Part shown: positions 1-8,513 of the stretch, in pieces
Numbering within the stretch: position 1 is the first letter of the stretch
Layout of the letters: the number at the start of each line of letters is the position of its first letter
DNA from: UBA168 sp011055275
GTDB lineage: Archaea; Thermoproteota; Thermoprotei_A; Marsarchaeales; UBA168
Length of the DNA: 64,000 bases
Reading direction: 5' to 3' (one strand)
NCBI GenBank assembly: GCA_046635845.1
Contig: JAQQXN010000001.1
Program-made: the position numbers and the translations under genes
The notes under the pieces: generated by a model
Told to the model about the DNA's origin: nothing
The model's database searches: none
Seen by the model: only the letters and a program-made list of their open reading frames with translations

Positions 1-1374
1 ACCGGGTGGAGCATATTCCTTGCCGGAGTTAGCTATTCGGCGCTTGAAGCTGTGGCATCCGCACAAGCTCTCTCTTTCCTATACTCACCGCTGGCCTCCT
101 CCAGCGGAAGTAGCCTGTCCCCGCTGGGAGTTGCGGTTGCCTTCGTCTTTTTGGTGCTGTTCTTCTCGCTCAATCTCGCAGGGGTGAGAAAGGTAGGGGG
201 TTTTCTGTCAATTTTAACTCTGCTTAAGTTTCTAGTTCCCATTATGGTTTTGTCTTTTGTGTTCGCCTTTCGGTTTAGCCCGGCCCCAATAAGCTCTGCA
301 ACGCTAACGCCCTCCAGTTTCGGCGGGGTGTTAATGGCCATATCGGCTGGTGGCATCATATCTACGTACAGTGGCTTCAGGCAGCCGATCGACATGGCGG
401 CTGAGGCGAAGAACCCCAAGAAAGACGTTCCCAGAGCCGTTATCCTCTCAACATCGATTTCCATAGCGCTTTACACGCTTCTTGGTGTTGCTTTTCTAAT
501 GGCCGTCAACTGGCACGCGCTTGGCATTCCTACCGGCAACTGGAAAGCGCTTCTGGCGCTTCATTCTTCGCCCTTTATAGATGCGGCGGCCTCGCTGGGT
601 GCGATTTGGCTCGTTGTTTTCATGCTGCTTGACTCCGTTTACTCCCCCATGGGTGAGTCCGGAGTTTACTTCACGACATCATCAAGGATAAGCTTCGCCA
701 TGGCCGAGCAGGGATATTTCCCGAAGATATTTGCAGAACTTAACGACGAAGGAGTACCGGCAAAGGCTCTTTTGCTAGGTCTAGCCCTGAGTGCGCTTTT
801 CATAATACCTTTTCCGAGCTGGTATCAGATGGTAGAGGTGGCATCTGGCCTTACGGTGATAACGTATTCCATGGGTCCAGTGTCCTCAGCGATATTGGGG
901 GCTTTCAGCAGCGATGGCTTCAGGTTGCCCGTTGGAAGGATCGTTAGACCGGCGGCATTTATCGTTACCACTTTTCTCGTGTACTGGTTTGGGTGGCCAT
1001 ACACGCTTTACGTTATAGGGCTTGCCCTGCTTGGAATTCCCATTTACGCCATTTATGCGAGAAAGCTGGGGACGATATATGAAAGCGCGAAAGCCGCCCT
1101 TTGGTACTTCGGATACCTGGCGATGCTCTTGGTGTTTTCTTACTTAGGTAGCCATGCCTTTGGAGGTATTGGGTTTATCAGAGAGCCTTTCGACCTGGTC
1201 GGCGTTATGGCGGCAGCCCTAATGTTCTACTACGCTGGGGTCAAGAGCGCCTCTCCTCACATCCCTCCCTTGTTGCTTGCGTCCAGCGTTCAAAGTGACG
1301 AAAAAGAGCGCAACCGCTTGAAGTTGCTAGTTAGGGCAGTCGCAAGGCGAAGGTCGCGTTCCCCCTGCCCATAG
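1..1374 (+). CDS. APC-superfamily amino acid permease, 5' truncated by window edge
   Basis: This is the C-terminal part of a polytopic membrane carrier that probably imports amino acids or polyamines by proton symport. The frame is open from base 1, so the true start lies outside the window; the GTG at 52 is internal. About nine hydrophobic segments are visible. The loop reading GFRQPIDMAAEAKNPKKDVP, followed by RAVILSTSISIALY, is the typical APC segment between TM6 and TM7. The last 25 residues are basic (VARRRSRS) and likely cytosolic. Substrate cannot be told. The family is clear, the specificity is not. Confidence 0.85.
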   Translation, partial: TGWSIFLAGVSYSALEAVASAQALSFLYSPLASSSGSSLSPLGVAVAFVFLVLFFSLNLAGVRKVGGFLSILTLLKFLVPIMVLSFVFAFRFSPAPISSATLTPSSFGGVLMAISAGGIISTYSGFRQPIDMAAEAKNPKKDVPRAVILSTSISIALYTLLGVAFLMAVNWHALGIPTGNWKALLALHSSPFIDAAASLGAIWLVVFMLLDSVYSPMGESGVYFTTSSRISFAMAEQGYFPKIFAELNDEGVPAKALLLGLALSALFIIPFPSWYQMVEVASGLTVITYSMGPVSSAILGAFSSDGFRLPVGRIVRPAAFIVTTFLVYWFGWPYTLYVIGLALLGIPIYAIYARKLGTIYESAKAALWYFGYLAMLLVFSYLGSHAFGGIGFIREPFDLVGVMAAALMFYYAGVKSASPHIPPLLLASSVQSDEKERNRLKLLVRAVARRRSRSPCP

Positions 1375-1544
1375 GGACTTATGGTCTTCGGCTTTTTATC
1401 GCCTACTGCCCGCGACCAAGGTGAATACGCGATACGGCTTTAAAGCCAATCGCGATAGGCCCTCAAGCTCGGGATACACTTGCCCAGAGGACCGCACAAT
1501 CGCCGTACCATCATAAAGACATATTAACGGAGCCTGTGTCATAG

Positions 1545-2465
1545 ATGAACCATATGCCAGATTACGCCGAGGGCGATTTAGTTATAACGCAGGAGGACGC
1601 CGTGCTCGAGGTCATAGATAGGGATGTGCATGGTTACGCGCTATCGTTGCTAATGTACACTCCCGCCAGGCATGGGGAGAGAGACTTCATCGTGGCCAAG
1701 GAAGGGCCTTTGGCGGGCATCTCCCTTTCCTCTCATGGTCATCGGTATCTCCCTTACAAGAGCCATTACGTACCGGGTGCCTTTTTACTTCCACCAGAGG
1801 CCATAAAGTACCATCAGCTCCCGGAGCTGAAGGCAAGGCAAGCGTTCTTTGGAGACGGAGACGAGAACCTCAAGAGGGTGGTCATCGCGATTTCGGCGGG
1901 AAGCGCAGTGGCCCCCTTCTCAGTGGGCATTGGAGGCCCTGTACTACTCGGGCTTTCGTACGAGCCGCTGAAGCTGATGATATATGGGCTCAAGCAAGGA
2001 TCTGAGGTGATATCTTTTATGAAGGAAGCTGGCCTTTCAACGAAAGAGGCCAAGAAGAGGGCCATAAGGAAGCGCCAATGGATGTCCGATGAGATTTACT
2101 CCCTTTTAACGGAAAGGAAATGGGATGTGGCGGAGGTCGAAGGACAGTTGGTGAGAGTTCGGGTCGTGCTACCGAGGCAACAGGATTATAGAGATTCTTA
2201 TAGTCGCCTTCTCAGGGTTGAAGACGGCGTTCAAGGAGAGGCAAAGATAAGCGACGATCAGCTCGGGCATGCTTTCCCTGCCAGGTATCGCGTTAAGGGA
2301 GAAGTGCAAGAGATAATCGTTTATGACGAGGACTTCGTGGGGCTCGCGGGCATTGATGAAGCAGTGAAGTACAGGGGGAGATTTGAGCTCGTTGAGGGAG
2401 AGCAGGGAAGGGTAAAGAGGGTCATTATAGGAGGAAGGGACGACTACGTTTTGCCCAAGGGCTGA
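1545..2465 (+). CDS. Predicted nucleotidyltransferase-like protein (COG2413 type), catalytic motif degenerate
   Basis: Archaeal protein of 306 residues whose overall plan resembles the COG2413 predicted nucleotidyltransferases: an N-terminal EGDLVITQED strand region, a central minimal nucleotidyltransferase domain and a C-terminal part reading YRGRFELVEGEQGRV then IIGGRDDYVLP. In family members the central domain carries a GS-x-L-x-GL..SDIDLVVYG signature with catalytic aspartates. Here the matching stretch (about residues 128-147) reads GGPVLLGLSYEPLKLMIYG, so the aspartates are missing. The protein may therefore be non-catalytic, perhaps a nucleotide or RNA binding relative. ATG at 1545 is used; 1554 is an alternative. 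Family assignment is from memory of motifs, moderate certainty. Confidence 0.6.
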   Translation: MNHMPDYAEGDLVITQEDAVLEVIDRDVHGYALSLLMYTPARHGERDFIVAKEGPLAGISLSSHGHRYLPYKSHYVPGAFLLPPEAIKYHQLPELKARQAFFGDGDENLKRVVIAISAGSAVAPFSVGIGGPVLLGLSYEPLKLMIYGLKQGSEVISFMKEAGLSTKEAKKRAIRKRQWMSDEIYSLLTERKWDVAEVEGQLVRVRVVLPRQQDYRDSYSRLLRVEDGVQGEAKISDDQLGHAFPARYRVKGEVQEIIVYDEDFVGLAGIDEAVKYRGRFELVEGEQGRVKRVIIGGRDDYVLPKG

Positions 2466-2552
2466 CCCAAGGCCTTGCCCGATGAGGGTTTTTATCAGGA
2501 CGCGTCCCCCTCTCTTCGCAAGGGTTAAAGGCGCTTGCCTATCACAACCAAA

Positions 2553-3773
2553 ATGGGACGCGTTTTAATGCTTACGTGGGAATACCCTCCCCGTGTGGTC
2601 GGCGGCATTTCATCTCACGTTAGGGATATATCTAGGGCTTTAGCCATGAGAGGAAATGAGGTCGATGTGGTCACTCCAGAGTTTCCTGATGCACCAGCTG
2701 AAGAGGAGGTGAAGATTTCACGGGGAACCATACGGGTGCACCGCGTCCCTGCATACGAGAGACCGGCGCCAAATTTCAGCACGTGGATATCTTTTATGAA
2801 TTACTCCATGGAGCAGCGGTCCATCCCGCTTTTGAAGGATGAAGATTTTGACCTGATACATGCTCACGACTGGGTGGTGGCGGAGTCGGCCATAGGGTTG
2901 AAGCATTTGGCAAGGCTTCCCCTCATGGCTACCATACATGCCACCGAAAAAGGAAGAAGGGGCGGGATATTTTCGCAGTTGAGCGCGCACATAGATCAGG
3001 AAGAAAGGTGGCTTGCCTCAGAGTCGTGGAAGGTCATAGTTTGCAGCCATGCAATGGCAGATCAGGCCCGCGAGCTCGGCGCCTTTCCCGATAAGATTCA
3101 CGTGATACCTAATGGAGTGTGGCCATCGGAGTTCGGGGCCAAAGCTGACTCTCAGTTCAGAAGGAGGTTTGCTTCTGACGACGAAAAGGTTGTTCTCTTC
3201 GTGGGTAGGCTCGTTCACGAAAAGGGTGTTCTTGAGCTTATGACGGCATTTAGGTACGTCCTTAACAGCTTCAACGCGAAGCTTGTCATGGTTGGAGAGG
3301 GTTATCTGAAGGAGGACCTCTATAGGCTTGCAAGTCAGCTTGGCATATCTGAAAAAGTGTACCTGACGGGCTTTGTCGAGGAAGGCGTGAAGAAGGCGCT
3401 GTACTCGGTTGCTGATGTGTTGGTAGTGCCAAGCCTTTACGAGCCGTTTGGCATAGTTGCGCTGGAAGGAATGGCTTCAGGCGTGCCCGTGGTCGTGTCT
3501 GACGTGGGCGGGCTGGGCGAGATAGTGTCTCATGGGCGCAACGGGGTTAAGGTCTATCCGGGAGATCCATCTTCCATTGCATGGGGTATCTCTTACGTGC
3601 TATCAGATCAGGTCAGGGCAAGGGCGATGGCGGAGCAGGCCAAGCTTGACGTTCTTCAGAAATACTCATGGGATACCATAGCGGCCAGCACCGTTGGCGT
3701 CTATAACCAAGTTTTGAACGAGTACAAAAAAAGCAGTTGGAGGGCTAAGGAAGGCGTTGGGCAGTTTTCCTGA
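2553..3773 (+). CDS. GT4-family glycosyltransferase
   Basis: Cytosolic GT-B fold glycosyltransferase that would move a sugar from a nucleotide-sugar donor to a glycan, lipid or protein acceptor. The N-terminus reads MGRVLMLTWEYPPRVVGGIS, the usual acceptor-domain start. The donor half has FVGRLVHEKGV, VVPSLYEPFGIVALEGMASG (the E-x7-E retaining motif) and VVSDVGGLGEIV. The opening strand resembles glycogen/starch synthase-like GT4 enzymes. A TATA-like GTTAAAG at 2524-2530 places a leaderless start at ATG 2553; an in-frame TTG at 2535 would add six residues. The 3' end overlaps a convergent gene by about 108 bases. Donor and acceptor are unknown. Confidence 0.88.
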   Translation: MGRVLMLTWEYPPRVVGGISSHVRDISRALAMRGNEVDVVTPEFPDAPAEEEVKISRGTIRVHRVPAYERPAPNFSTWISFMNYSMEQRSIPLLKDEDFDLIHAHDWVVAESAIGLKHLARLPLMATIHATEKGRRGGIFSQLSAHIDQEERWLASESWKVIVCSHAMADQARELGAFPDKIHVIPNGVWPSEFGAKADSQFRRRFASDDEKVVLFVGRLVHEKGVLELMTAFRYVLNSFNAKLVMVGEGYLKEDLYRLASQLGISEKVYLTGFVEEGVKKALYSVADVLVVPSLYEPFGIVALEGMASGVPVVVSDVGGLGEIVSHGRNGVKVYPGDPSSIAWGISYVLSDQVRARAMAEQAKLDVLQKYSWDTIAASTVGVYNQVLNEYKKSSWRAKEGVGQFS

Positions 3774-4079
3774 TCGTTGTTCCTCGAACCAGTCCTCGCT
3801 TTGTTCGTAAAGGTACACTATCCCGTCCTTTGCCCATGCAAGGGTTATGGATCCCACGTCGTTTGCGTGCTTCCCTTGCCCGTATTCTTTGCTAATCACC
3901 AGGGTCTTTGCTCCTTCCGCCTTTGCGGCGTCAACGAACTCCTTCCAGTTCTTATCGCCCTCGTCCCAGAGCATCACGTTGTTTGGCTGTTCGCCCAGAA
4001 GGGGTATGCCCTTAAACGCGATTAATCCCTGCGCTTTGACGTAGCTAACCACTTCATCATACGTTTTTTCTAATGCCAA
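3666..4079 (-). CDS. Conserved-looking small protein of unknown function
   Basis: Protein of up to 137 residues starting at TTG (GGAG lies just upstream, and a TTTAAT TATA-like box at about 4101-4110 sits 27 bases before it). The first ~100 residues look like a compact alpha/beta domain: helix, then IAFKGIPLL, NNVMLWDEGDKNWKEFVDAAKAEG, TLVISKEYGQGKHANDVGSI, VYLYEQSEDWFEE. The last ~35 residues (RSGKLPNAFL onward) are antisense to the 3' end of the GT4 gene and look compositionally different, so the functional part may stop near 3775 in homologues. I do not recognise the family. Confidence 0.55.
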   Translation of the reverse strand: MALEKTYDEVVSYVKAQGLIAFKGIPLLGEQPNNVMLWDEGDKNWKEFVDAAKAEGAKTLVISKEYGQGKHANDVGSITLAWAKDGIVYLYEQSEDWFEEQRSGKLPNAFLSPPTAFFVLVQNLVIDANGAGRYGIP

Positions 4080-4169
4080 TCTCCTCTTTATCGATGGATG
4101 GATTAAAGCTTGCCTGAGCTGGGCGCGCGATAACTTTATAAGCTGTGCCCCTTTCTTGCGGTATTATAG

Positions 4170-4440
4170 ATGAGCGCAAAGTCCGTCGTAATGGCTTTGA
4201 AGGGAAGCTGTGGACGGGGCTGGAGTCCTCCTGCACACGGTATTTGGAAGCCCTGAGATGGCCTCCTTTTGGTCCTTTTGACGAATTTGGGTCGGATAAT
4301 CTGGGCGCTTAACCTATGGGATTCCCTTGCGTCCCCATCGGGGTATTGAGATAGTTACCTACTTGCCAAGGGGTATTGTGGAGCATGATGCCCTCACCGA
4401 ATTAAGCGAGGGAACCTTCGTGAAGAAGGCCGCCTTTTGA
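4170..4440 (+). pseudogene. Decayed pirin-family gene
   Basis: A cupin-type pirin gene in pieces. A TATA box (CTTTATAAG, 4134-4142) precedes ATG 4170, which opens a 28-codon frame. Later frames give PFDEFGSDNLGA and then, after another shift, PLRPHRGIEIVTYLPRGIVE (4327-4386), which ends at TGA 4438. PHRGIE-x-VTY is the metal-binding signature of pirins, and DEFG-x-DN precedes it in intact family members. At least two frameshifts are present, and the second cupin domain (about 150 residues) is missing. This explains most of the 418-base gap between 4079 and 4498. Confidence 0.7.
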
Positions 4441-4497
4441 AAGGGCCTAGCCTGACGACTTACGCACACTTATAAACCGTTGCGAACTAAATATGAG

Positions 4498-4743
4498 TTG
4501 TCTCAGAAGGTCCCCAACGAGGACAACGTCTTGATTAGAATGCATAATGCAGGATTCATCACGTCAGCAAAGGCAAGGTCGGTGGAGGAGCTGGCGGGTA
4601 TTCTTTCAGTGGATGTCCGCACCATAAGGCAGGTGATCGAACGGGCGGTGGCGCAGGGCTATCTTGAATCCATAGCGGATGGGCGGACAAAGTACTTTTT
4701 GAGTAAGAAAGGGATAATGTTTGTATCCTCGCTCTTTACGTGA
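4498..4743 (+). CDS. Small winged-helix DNA-binding protein
   Basis: About 81 residues with a winged-helix pattern: helix ARSVEELAGILSVDVRTIRQ (helix-turn-helix), recognition helix VIERAVAQGYLES, then a wing DGRTKYFLSKKG. Probably a transcription regulator or a small archaeal chromatin-associated factor. The TATA box CTTATAAAC (4469-4477) is only a few bases from the first in-frame TTG (4480), too close for transcription to include it. The second in-frame TTG (4498) lies 25 bases from the box centre and is the likelier leaderless start. The 3' end overlaps the next gene by 23 bases, suggesting co-transcription and possible translational coupling. Confidence 0.65.
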   Translation: MSQKVPNEDNVLIRMHNAGFITSAKARSVEELAGILSVDVRTIRQVIERAVAQGYLESIADGRTKYFLSKKGIMFVSSLFT

Positions 4744-5359
4744 CGTCTTTGTGCTTACGGCTCAATATCCGCCAGTTGATTCACCGTTATCTGAGTTCTC
4801 GTTCAGGATAGCTGACGCGCTATCGACGGTCGCGACGGTTTACGTGGTGGCTCCTGGACTTCAATGGCAGGACATCGGAAACGTGAGGCTCAGGGGCTTT
4901 GTAAATCCTGTTTACGACCATCAAAACGTGATCACGTGGGCGTTTTCAGCCTGCAGAGAGGCTGAGAGGATAGTTGCGACGAGTGCATACGAGCGCGGAG
5001 CACGGGGGCCAGTCATCGCGGTTAACTGGGAACTGTTTCCTGCCGCTCTCTCCGTTGGCCGCTTCTTCTCATTCCCAGTTTACTTCATCCCTCACAGCTT
5101 CGAGTTGCAGAGGGGTAATTCGTCATCTCTTTTGAGCATGGCGATAAAGGAGTTGGAAAAGCTGGCGGTAAGCGCAGCCCAGGACACGCTTCTCTTTGGA
5201 AGGGAAATCGCTGAGTACTATTACAAGACGGGAGGAAACAGCGGCACTGCGGTGGAGCTTCCTGTTGAACAGGTTCAGCCCTTCAGAAAAAAGGAACTCG
5301 CCGAATCCCTTATGAAGGTACTCGGGCAATATTTAAGCGAAGGCGCACTTCATAGGTAA
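4721..5359 (+). CDS. GT-B glycosyltransferase N-terminal-domain protein, probably truncated
   Basis: 212 residues resembling only the acceptor half of a GT4 glycosyltransferase: VFVLTAQYPPVDSPLSEFSF at the start, a central VNWELFPAALSVGRFFSFPV, then PHSFELQRG and a helix ending AAQDTLLFGREIAEYY. Intact GT4 enzymes continue with a second Rossmann domain carrying G-R/K and E-x7-E motifs; nothing of that kind follows before the stop at 5359. It may be a broken gene or a stand-alone half that pairs with another protein. It overlaps the winged-helix gene upstream. The start is TTG 4721 or a later in-frame GTG. Confidence 0.55.
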   Translation: MYPRSLRDVFVLTAQYPPVDSPLSEFSFRIADALSTVATVYVVAPGLQWQDIGNVRLRGFVNPVYDHQNVITWAFSACREAERIVATSAYERGARGPVIAVNWELFPAALSVGRFFSFPVYFIPHSFELQRGNSSSLLSMAIKELEKLAVSAAQDTLLFGREIAEYYYKTGGNSGTAVELPVEQVQPFRKKELAESLMKVLGQYLSEGALHR

Positions 5360-5600
5360 GGCCCTTCCGTACTTGTTAGCGTTTGCCCTTTCCAGCTCTT
5401 TCTTCGAGTCCTCGAAGAGCTTCATATGGAGAGAACTCACCTGTGATAACTAACTGCTTGTTGTAGGACCTTCAATAGCGTTTGGGCTGGGCTTATCTCG
5501 CTTATCACCATCTGTATGCCAGTGGTTAGAGCCCTTGTTGATCGCGCGATTTAGCTCTAAGCGCGATTATCTCATATGCCGAAAGCTCTATGAGAAATCA
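5340..5600 (-). pseudogene. Possible decayed small gene, unidentified
   Basis: This stretch holds no intact gene. On the minus strand, three short open pieces in different frames look protein-like and are collinear: AYEIIALRAKSRDQQGL, then MVISEISPAQTLLKVLQQAV, then EFSPYEALRGLEE continuing in a third frame as ELERANANKYGRALPMK. The amphipathic pattern and order suggest one helical protein broken by frameshifts. The family is not recognised and the reading could be chance. Confidence 0.25.
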
Positions 5601-5652
5601 TGTAATAACCCGGCAAATTGGAAAGAGTTAAAGGCAGCCCACGTAGGTACAT

Positions 5653-6585
5653 ATGAAGGTCAAGGGCATTGCGCTTATTTTCGGAGGCATTACTTTCTCG
5701 CAGCTTTTCGCGGTCATAATAGCCTATCTCACCAAGCCCATAACCATAGTGTCCATCAACCCAGACGGAAACGTCACAGCAATAGTCAACAGCACCACCG
5801 AGAGCCTTCCAGCGTCAAACATAACCTCGCACATGATAGTTCAATCAATTTCTCCATTCGGTTTAGGTGCCTTTGGCTCGCTCCTTGTTTCGGCGACCCT
5901 TGTGATTGGATCTCTGGTGGCCGCTTTTCTCTTGGTCCTGCTACTGAGAAGGGGTTACATAAATTACGTCATTTCGGGCATTCTTGGAGTGGCTACGTTT
6001 CTGCTGAGTTATTACGTGGCTTCTTTCTTCTTGGGTTATTATTCTGCAATATCCATAGGGGTGCCTCTCGTCTTTGCCAGCATAATAGCGGCCTATGGGC
6101 TTTATCCGAGGCGGTTTCGTGGATGGCTTCAGTTATTGGTCAATGTCCTTGTTCTTCTCAATGGCGCGGAGCTTGGCTTCTTTCTTGCGGTCTCGTTTCA
6201 AAAACTCACCATAATATTTCTGGCCTTTCTGTTTTCAGCCTATGACTTTTACTCGGTGTTTAGAGGACCGATATCGAGGATGCTCGGGAAGCCCAGCGCC
6301 CGTGCGGAGGACCAAGAAGAAGTTGTGGAAAGGCCCGAGAGGGGCTTCCTTGGGCCAATGCTCGTGAACTTTGGGGAGATCGAGATGGGGCTTGGGGACA
6401 TAACCTTTTATTCGATGATGCCGACGGCAATATTCGCTGAGGGCATGGGTATGGGATTAACCCTATTGGAAATGCTTCTCATAGACGTTGGGGTCGCAGC
6501 CACGCTCGTGCTGCTAAGGAAGGTCAGGCCCCTGCCCGGGCTTCCAATACCGCTTCTCCTTGGAGTTATCGCTTTTCTGGCGTGA
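5653..6585 (+). CDS. Presenilin/signal-peptide-peptidase-like intramembrane aspartyl protease
   Basis: Polytopic membrane protein of 310 residues with about nine hydrophobic segments. The family hallmarks are visible: YD in the sixth segment (SAYDFYSVF, catalytic Asp198), GLGD in the seventh (GEIEMGLGDITFYS, catalytic Asp249) and a C-terminal PLPGLPIPLLLG stretch in the place of the PAL motif. A hydrophilic loop rich in Glu and Arg (about residues 214-235) separates the two aspartates, as expected. Known members cut transmembrane helices such as leftover signal peptides. TTAAAG at 5626-5631 is a fitting TATA box for ATG 5653. The neighbours give no substrate clue. Confidence 0.85.
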   Translation: MKVKGIALIFGGITFSQLFAVIIAYLTKPITIVSINPDGNVTAIVNSTTESLPASNITSHMIVQSISPFGLGAFGSLLVSATLVIGSLVAAFLLVLLLRRGYINYVISGILGVATFLLSYYVASFFLGYYSAISIGVPLVFASIIAAYGLYPRRFRGWLQLLVNVLVLLNGAELGFFLAVSFQKLTIIFLAFLFSAYDFYSVFRGPISRMLGKPSARAEDQEEVVERPERGFLGPMLVNFGEIEMGLGDITFYSMMPTAIFAEGMGMGLTLLEMLLIDVGVAATLVLLRKVRPLPGLPIPLLLGVIAFLA

Positions 6586-6624
6586 GCTCGGCAAAAGCTT
6601 AACGGTATGTCTCATGAATAGATC

Positions 6625-7821
6625 ATGGTAAAGATAGCGGCTGTGGGCACGGGTAGCATTTTTCAGAGAATGCACCTTCCATCTTATCCTTCAGTTGAAG
6701 GCGCAGAGCTTGTGGCGCTAGTGGACGTGTCTGATCAAAGCCTGAAGGCCACAAAAAAACTCATGCTTCAGCTTTACGAGGATAGGGCAAAGGAGCTGGA
6801 GACCGTTGATCCAGATAGAGCTGAGCTGCTAAGAGCGGCCGCAAGTTCAATTAAGACGTACTCATCGCTTGAGGCAGCGCTTGGCGCGGAACAGATAGAC
6901 CTGCTTGACGTTTGCACTCCTCCAAAGTATCACGAACAGGTCGTGGACGCGATAAAGAGGGGAGTTGGGGTCATGGTCGAAAAACCCATGGCTTACTCAT
7001 ATATAGAGGCGAAGCGCATATGGGATGCCGTGAAGGAAAGCCACGGCTTCTATCAGCACAATGAACAGGAAATCTTTGACCCGTTTTATTATACTTCAAG
7101 GAAGGTGGTACAGGGAGGAGGTGTTGGCGAGCCCTTGCTGGTATCTGTGAGCTTTGCTCACTACGGGCCCGAGAACAGGAAGTGGTTCTGGGACTGGACC
7201 GTTTCGGGAGGGGGTGCGTTGGTGGACATGGCCACTCACTCCATAACTGTGGGATGGTTCCTTGCCGGATTCGAGAAGAGGATAGCTCAGGTTAGGACCG
7301 TTGCCCCCCATGGTATATCTCAGAGGATGAGTGACCGTCTAATAGACGGCAGGTTTAGAAGCTTTGAAGTTGAGGATGACGCTCACTTGGAGTTGAGGCT
7401 CGAAGGGGAAAAAGGCGACTGGGTAACCTTGCTTGCGGAGGGATCTTGGTCAGGCAGGGATTCAATTCCCTTCATGGTCCAGGGAACGGCTGGCGTAATC
7501 AAGGGGGAACCCGAGAACAGGAAGCTTGAAGTGGTTGACGCTTTCGGATACGAGAGGGAAGTGGCCGTGCCAAAGTGGAACAGCTTCGAGATGGAGTTAT
7601 CAAATGCCGTTAGTTGCGTAAAGGACGGAACGCGCTCCATTTCCGATGAGGACATAGGGCTTCAGACAACCGTTGCCATGGGCGCTGCATACCTGTCGGA
7701 GCTGAAGGGAAGGGTGGCCGTAACTCCGGAGGAGTTCAGAGACTTTGCCGAGACTTTTGATGGCGGAGAGGAGTTGGTTAAGGCCCTGATCAAGGGAATT
7801 AAGAAGGGCGACAACAGTTGA
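6625..7821 (+). CDS. Gfo/Idh/MocA-family NAD(P)-dependent oxidoreductase
   Basis: Cytosolic dehydrogenase of 398 residues acting on a sugar, inositol or sugar-derived substrate. The Rossmann start VKIAAVGTGSIFQRMHLPSY shows G-x-G-x-x, and DLLDVCTPPKYHEQVVDAIK is followed by VEKPMAYS, the conserved E-K-P that places the catalytic lysine. The C-terminal alpha/beta domain has GGGALVDMATHSI, a conserved H position of the family. A TATA-like GCTTAAC at 6594-6600 precedes ATG 6625. The stop overlaps the start of the next gene (TTGA), so the two are co-transcribed. Substrate not predictable. Confidence 0.85.
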   Translation: MVKIAAVGTGSIFQRMHLPSYPSVEGAELVALVDVSDQSLKATKKLMLQLYEDRAKELETVDPDRAELLRAAASSIKTYSSLEAALGAEQIDLLDVCTPPKYHEQVVDAIKRGVGVMVEKPMAYSYIEAKRIWDAVKESHGFYQHNEQEIFDPFYYTSRKVVQGGGVGEPLLVSVSFAHYGPENRKWFWDWTVSGGGALVDMATHSITVGWFLAGFEKRIAQVRTVAPHGISQRMSDRLIDGRFRSFEVEDDAHLELRLEGEKGDWVTLLAEGSWSGRDSIPFMVQGTAGVIKGEPENRKLEVVDAFGYEREVAVPKWNSFEMELSNAVSCVKDGTRSISDEDIGLQTTVAMGAAYLSELKGRVAVTPEEFRDFAETFDGGEELVKALIKGIKKGDNS

Positions 7822-8513
7822 GGATGGCGGCCCTGATAAGCGGAGGAAAGGATTCTTGGACGGCCTTTCAGATGGGAAGGGAGGCCGGACACGACGTCGT
7901 GGTTGCGGTCAACATGCGTTCCCCTAACAGCTGGAGCTACATGTACCACACGGTTAACTCGTGGGTAGTCGAGGTACAGGCCATGGCGGTGGGGGTTCCC
8001 CTTGAGGTTTTTTACACGAGAGGAGTTAAGGAAGAAGAGGTCGACGACCTAGCTTACTACTTATCTCAAGTTAAGAAAAGGTGGGGGATAGAGGGGCTTT
8101 CCATAGGCGGCATAAGAAGCAAGTACCAAGGAGACAGAATAGGTAGGGTATGCGAGCAGCTTGGGCTTGAACTGTACGCGCCGCTTTGGCATAAGGACAG
8201 CGAGTGGCTGTTGAGGGAGTACCTAAGGAGAAAGATGAAGGTCATATTTGTGTTGGCCTCGGCGCTTGGGATCGGCCCCAACTGGCTCGGGAGACAGCTT
8301 GACGAGAAGGCCATCGAGGAACTCATGGTTCTCAACAAGAAATGGGGGGTCGACCCGACTGGAGAGGGAGGAGAATATGAGAGTTTAGTGCTTGACGCGC
8401 CGTTCTTCAGGAAATCCATAAGAGTGGAAGAAGCCGAGAAGGTATGGAGGGTAGATACGGGAACCTATGTCATAAAGCGCGTGAGGCTTGTTCCGAAGTC
8501 GCCTATGGCCTGA
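7818..8513 (+). CDS. Diphthine-ammonia-ligase-like ATP-PPase
   Basis: 231-residue enzyme of the adenine-nucleotide alpha hydrolase fold. AALISGGKDSWTAFQMGREA carries the PP-loop SGGKDS that binds ATP. LSIGGIRSKYQGDRIGRVCE and LYAPLWHKDSEWLL match the Dph6/TIGR00290 group, and the C-terminal GVDPTGEGGEYESLVLDAP is the family signature. The expected role is the last amidation step of diphthamide on elongation factor 2. Start TTG 7818 overlaps the upstream stop; ATG 7824 is an alternative. The 3' end overlaps the convergent glycerate kinase by 11 bases. Confidence 0.85.
   Translation: MRMAALISGGKDSWTAFQMGREAGHDVVVAVNMRSPNSWSYMYHTVNSWVVEVQAMAVGVPLEVFYTRGVKEEEVDDLAYYLSQVKKRWGIEGLSIGGIRSKYQGDRIGRVCEQLGLELYAPLWHKDSEWLLREYLRRKMKVIFVLASALGIGPNWLGRQLDEKAIEELMVLNKKWGVDPTGEGGEYESLVLDAPFFRKSIRVEEAEKVWRVDTGTYVIKRVRLVPKSPMA

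Noticed and set aside
4170..4470. Structured RNA (RNase P or SRP RNA) in the long gap
   Set aside because: None of the conserved RNase P or SRP sequence blocks is present, and the region is explained by pirin coding remnants in shifted frames.
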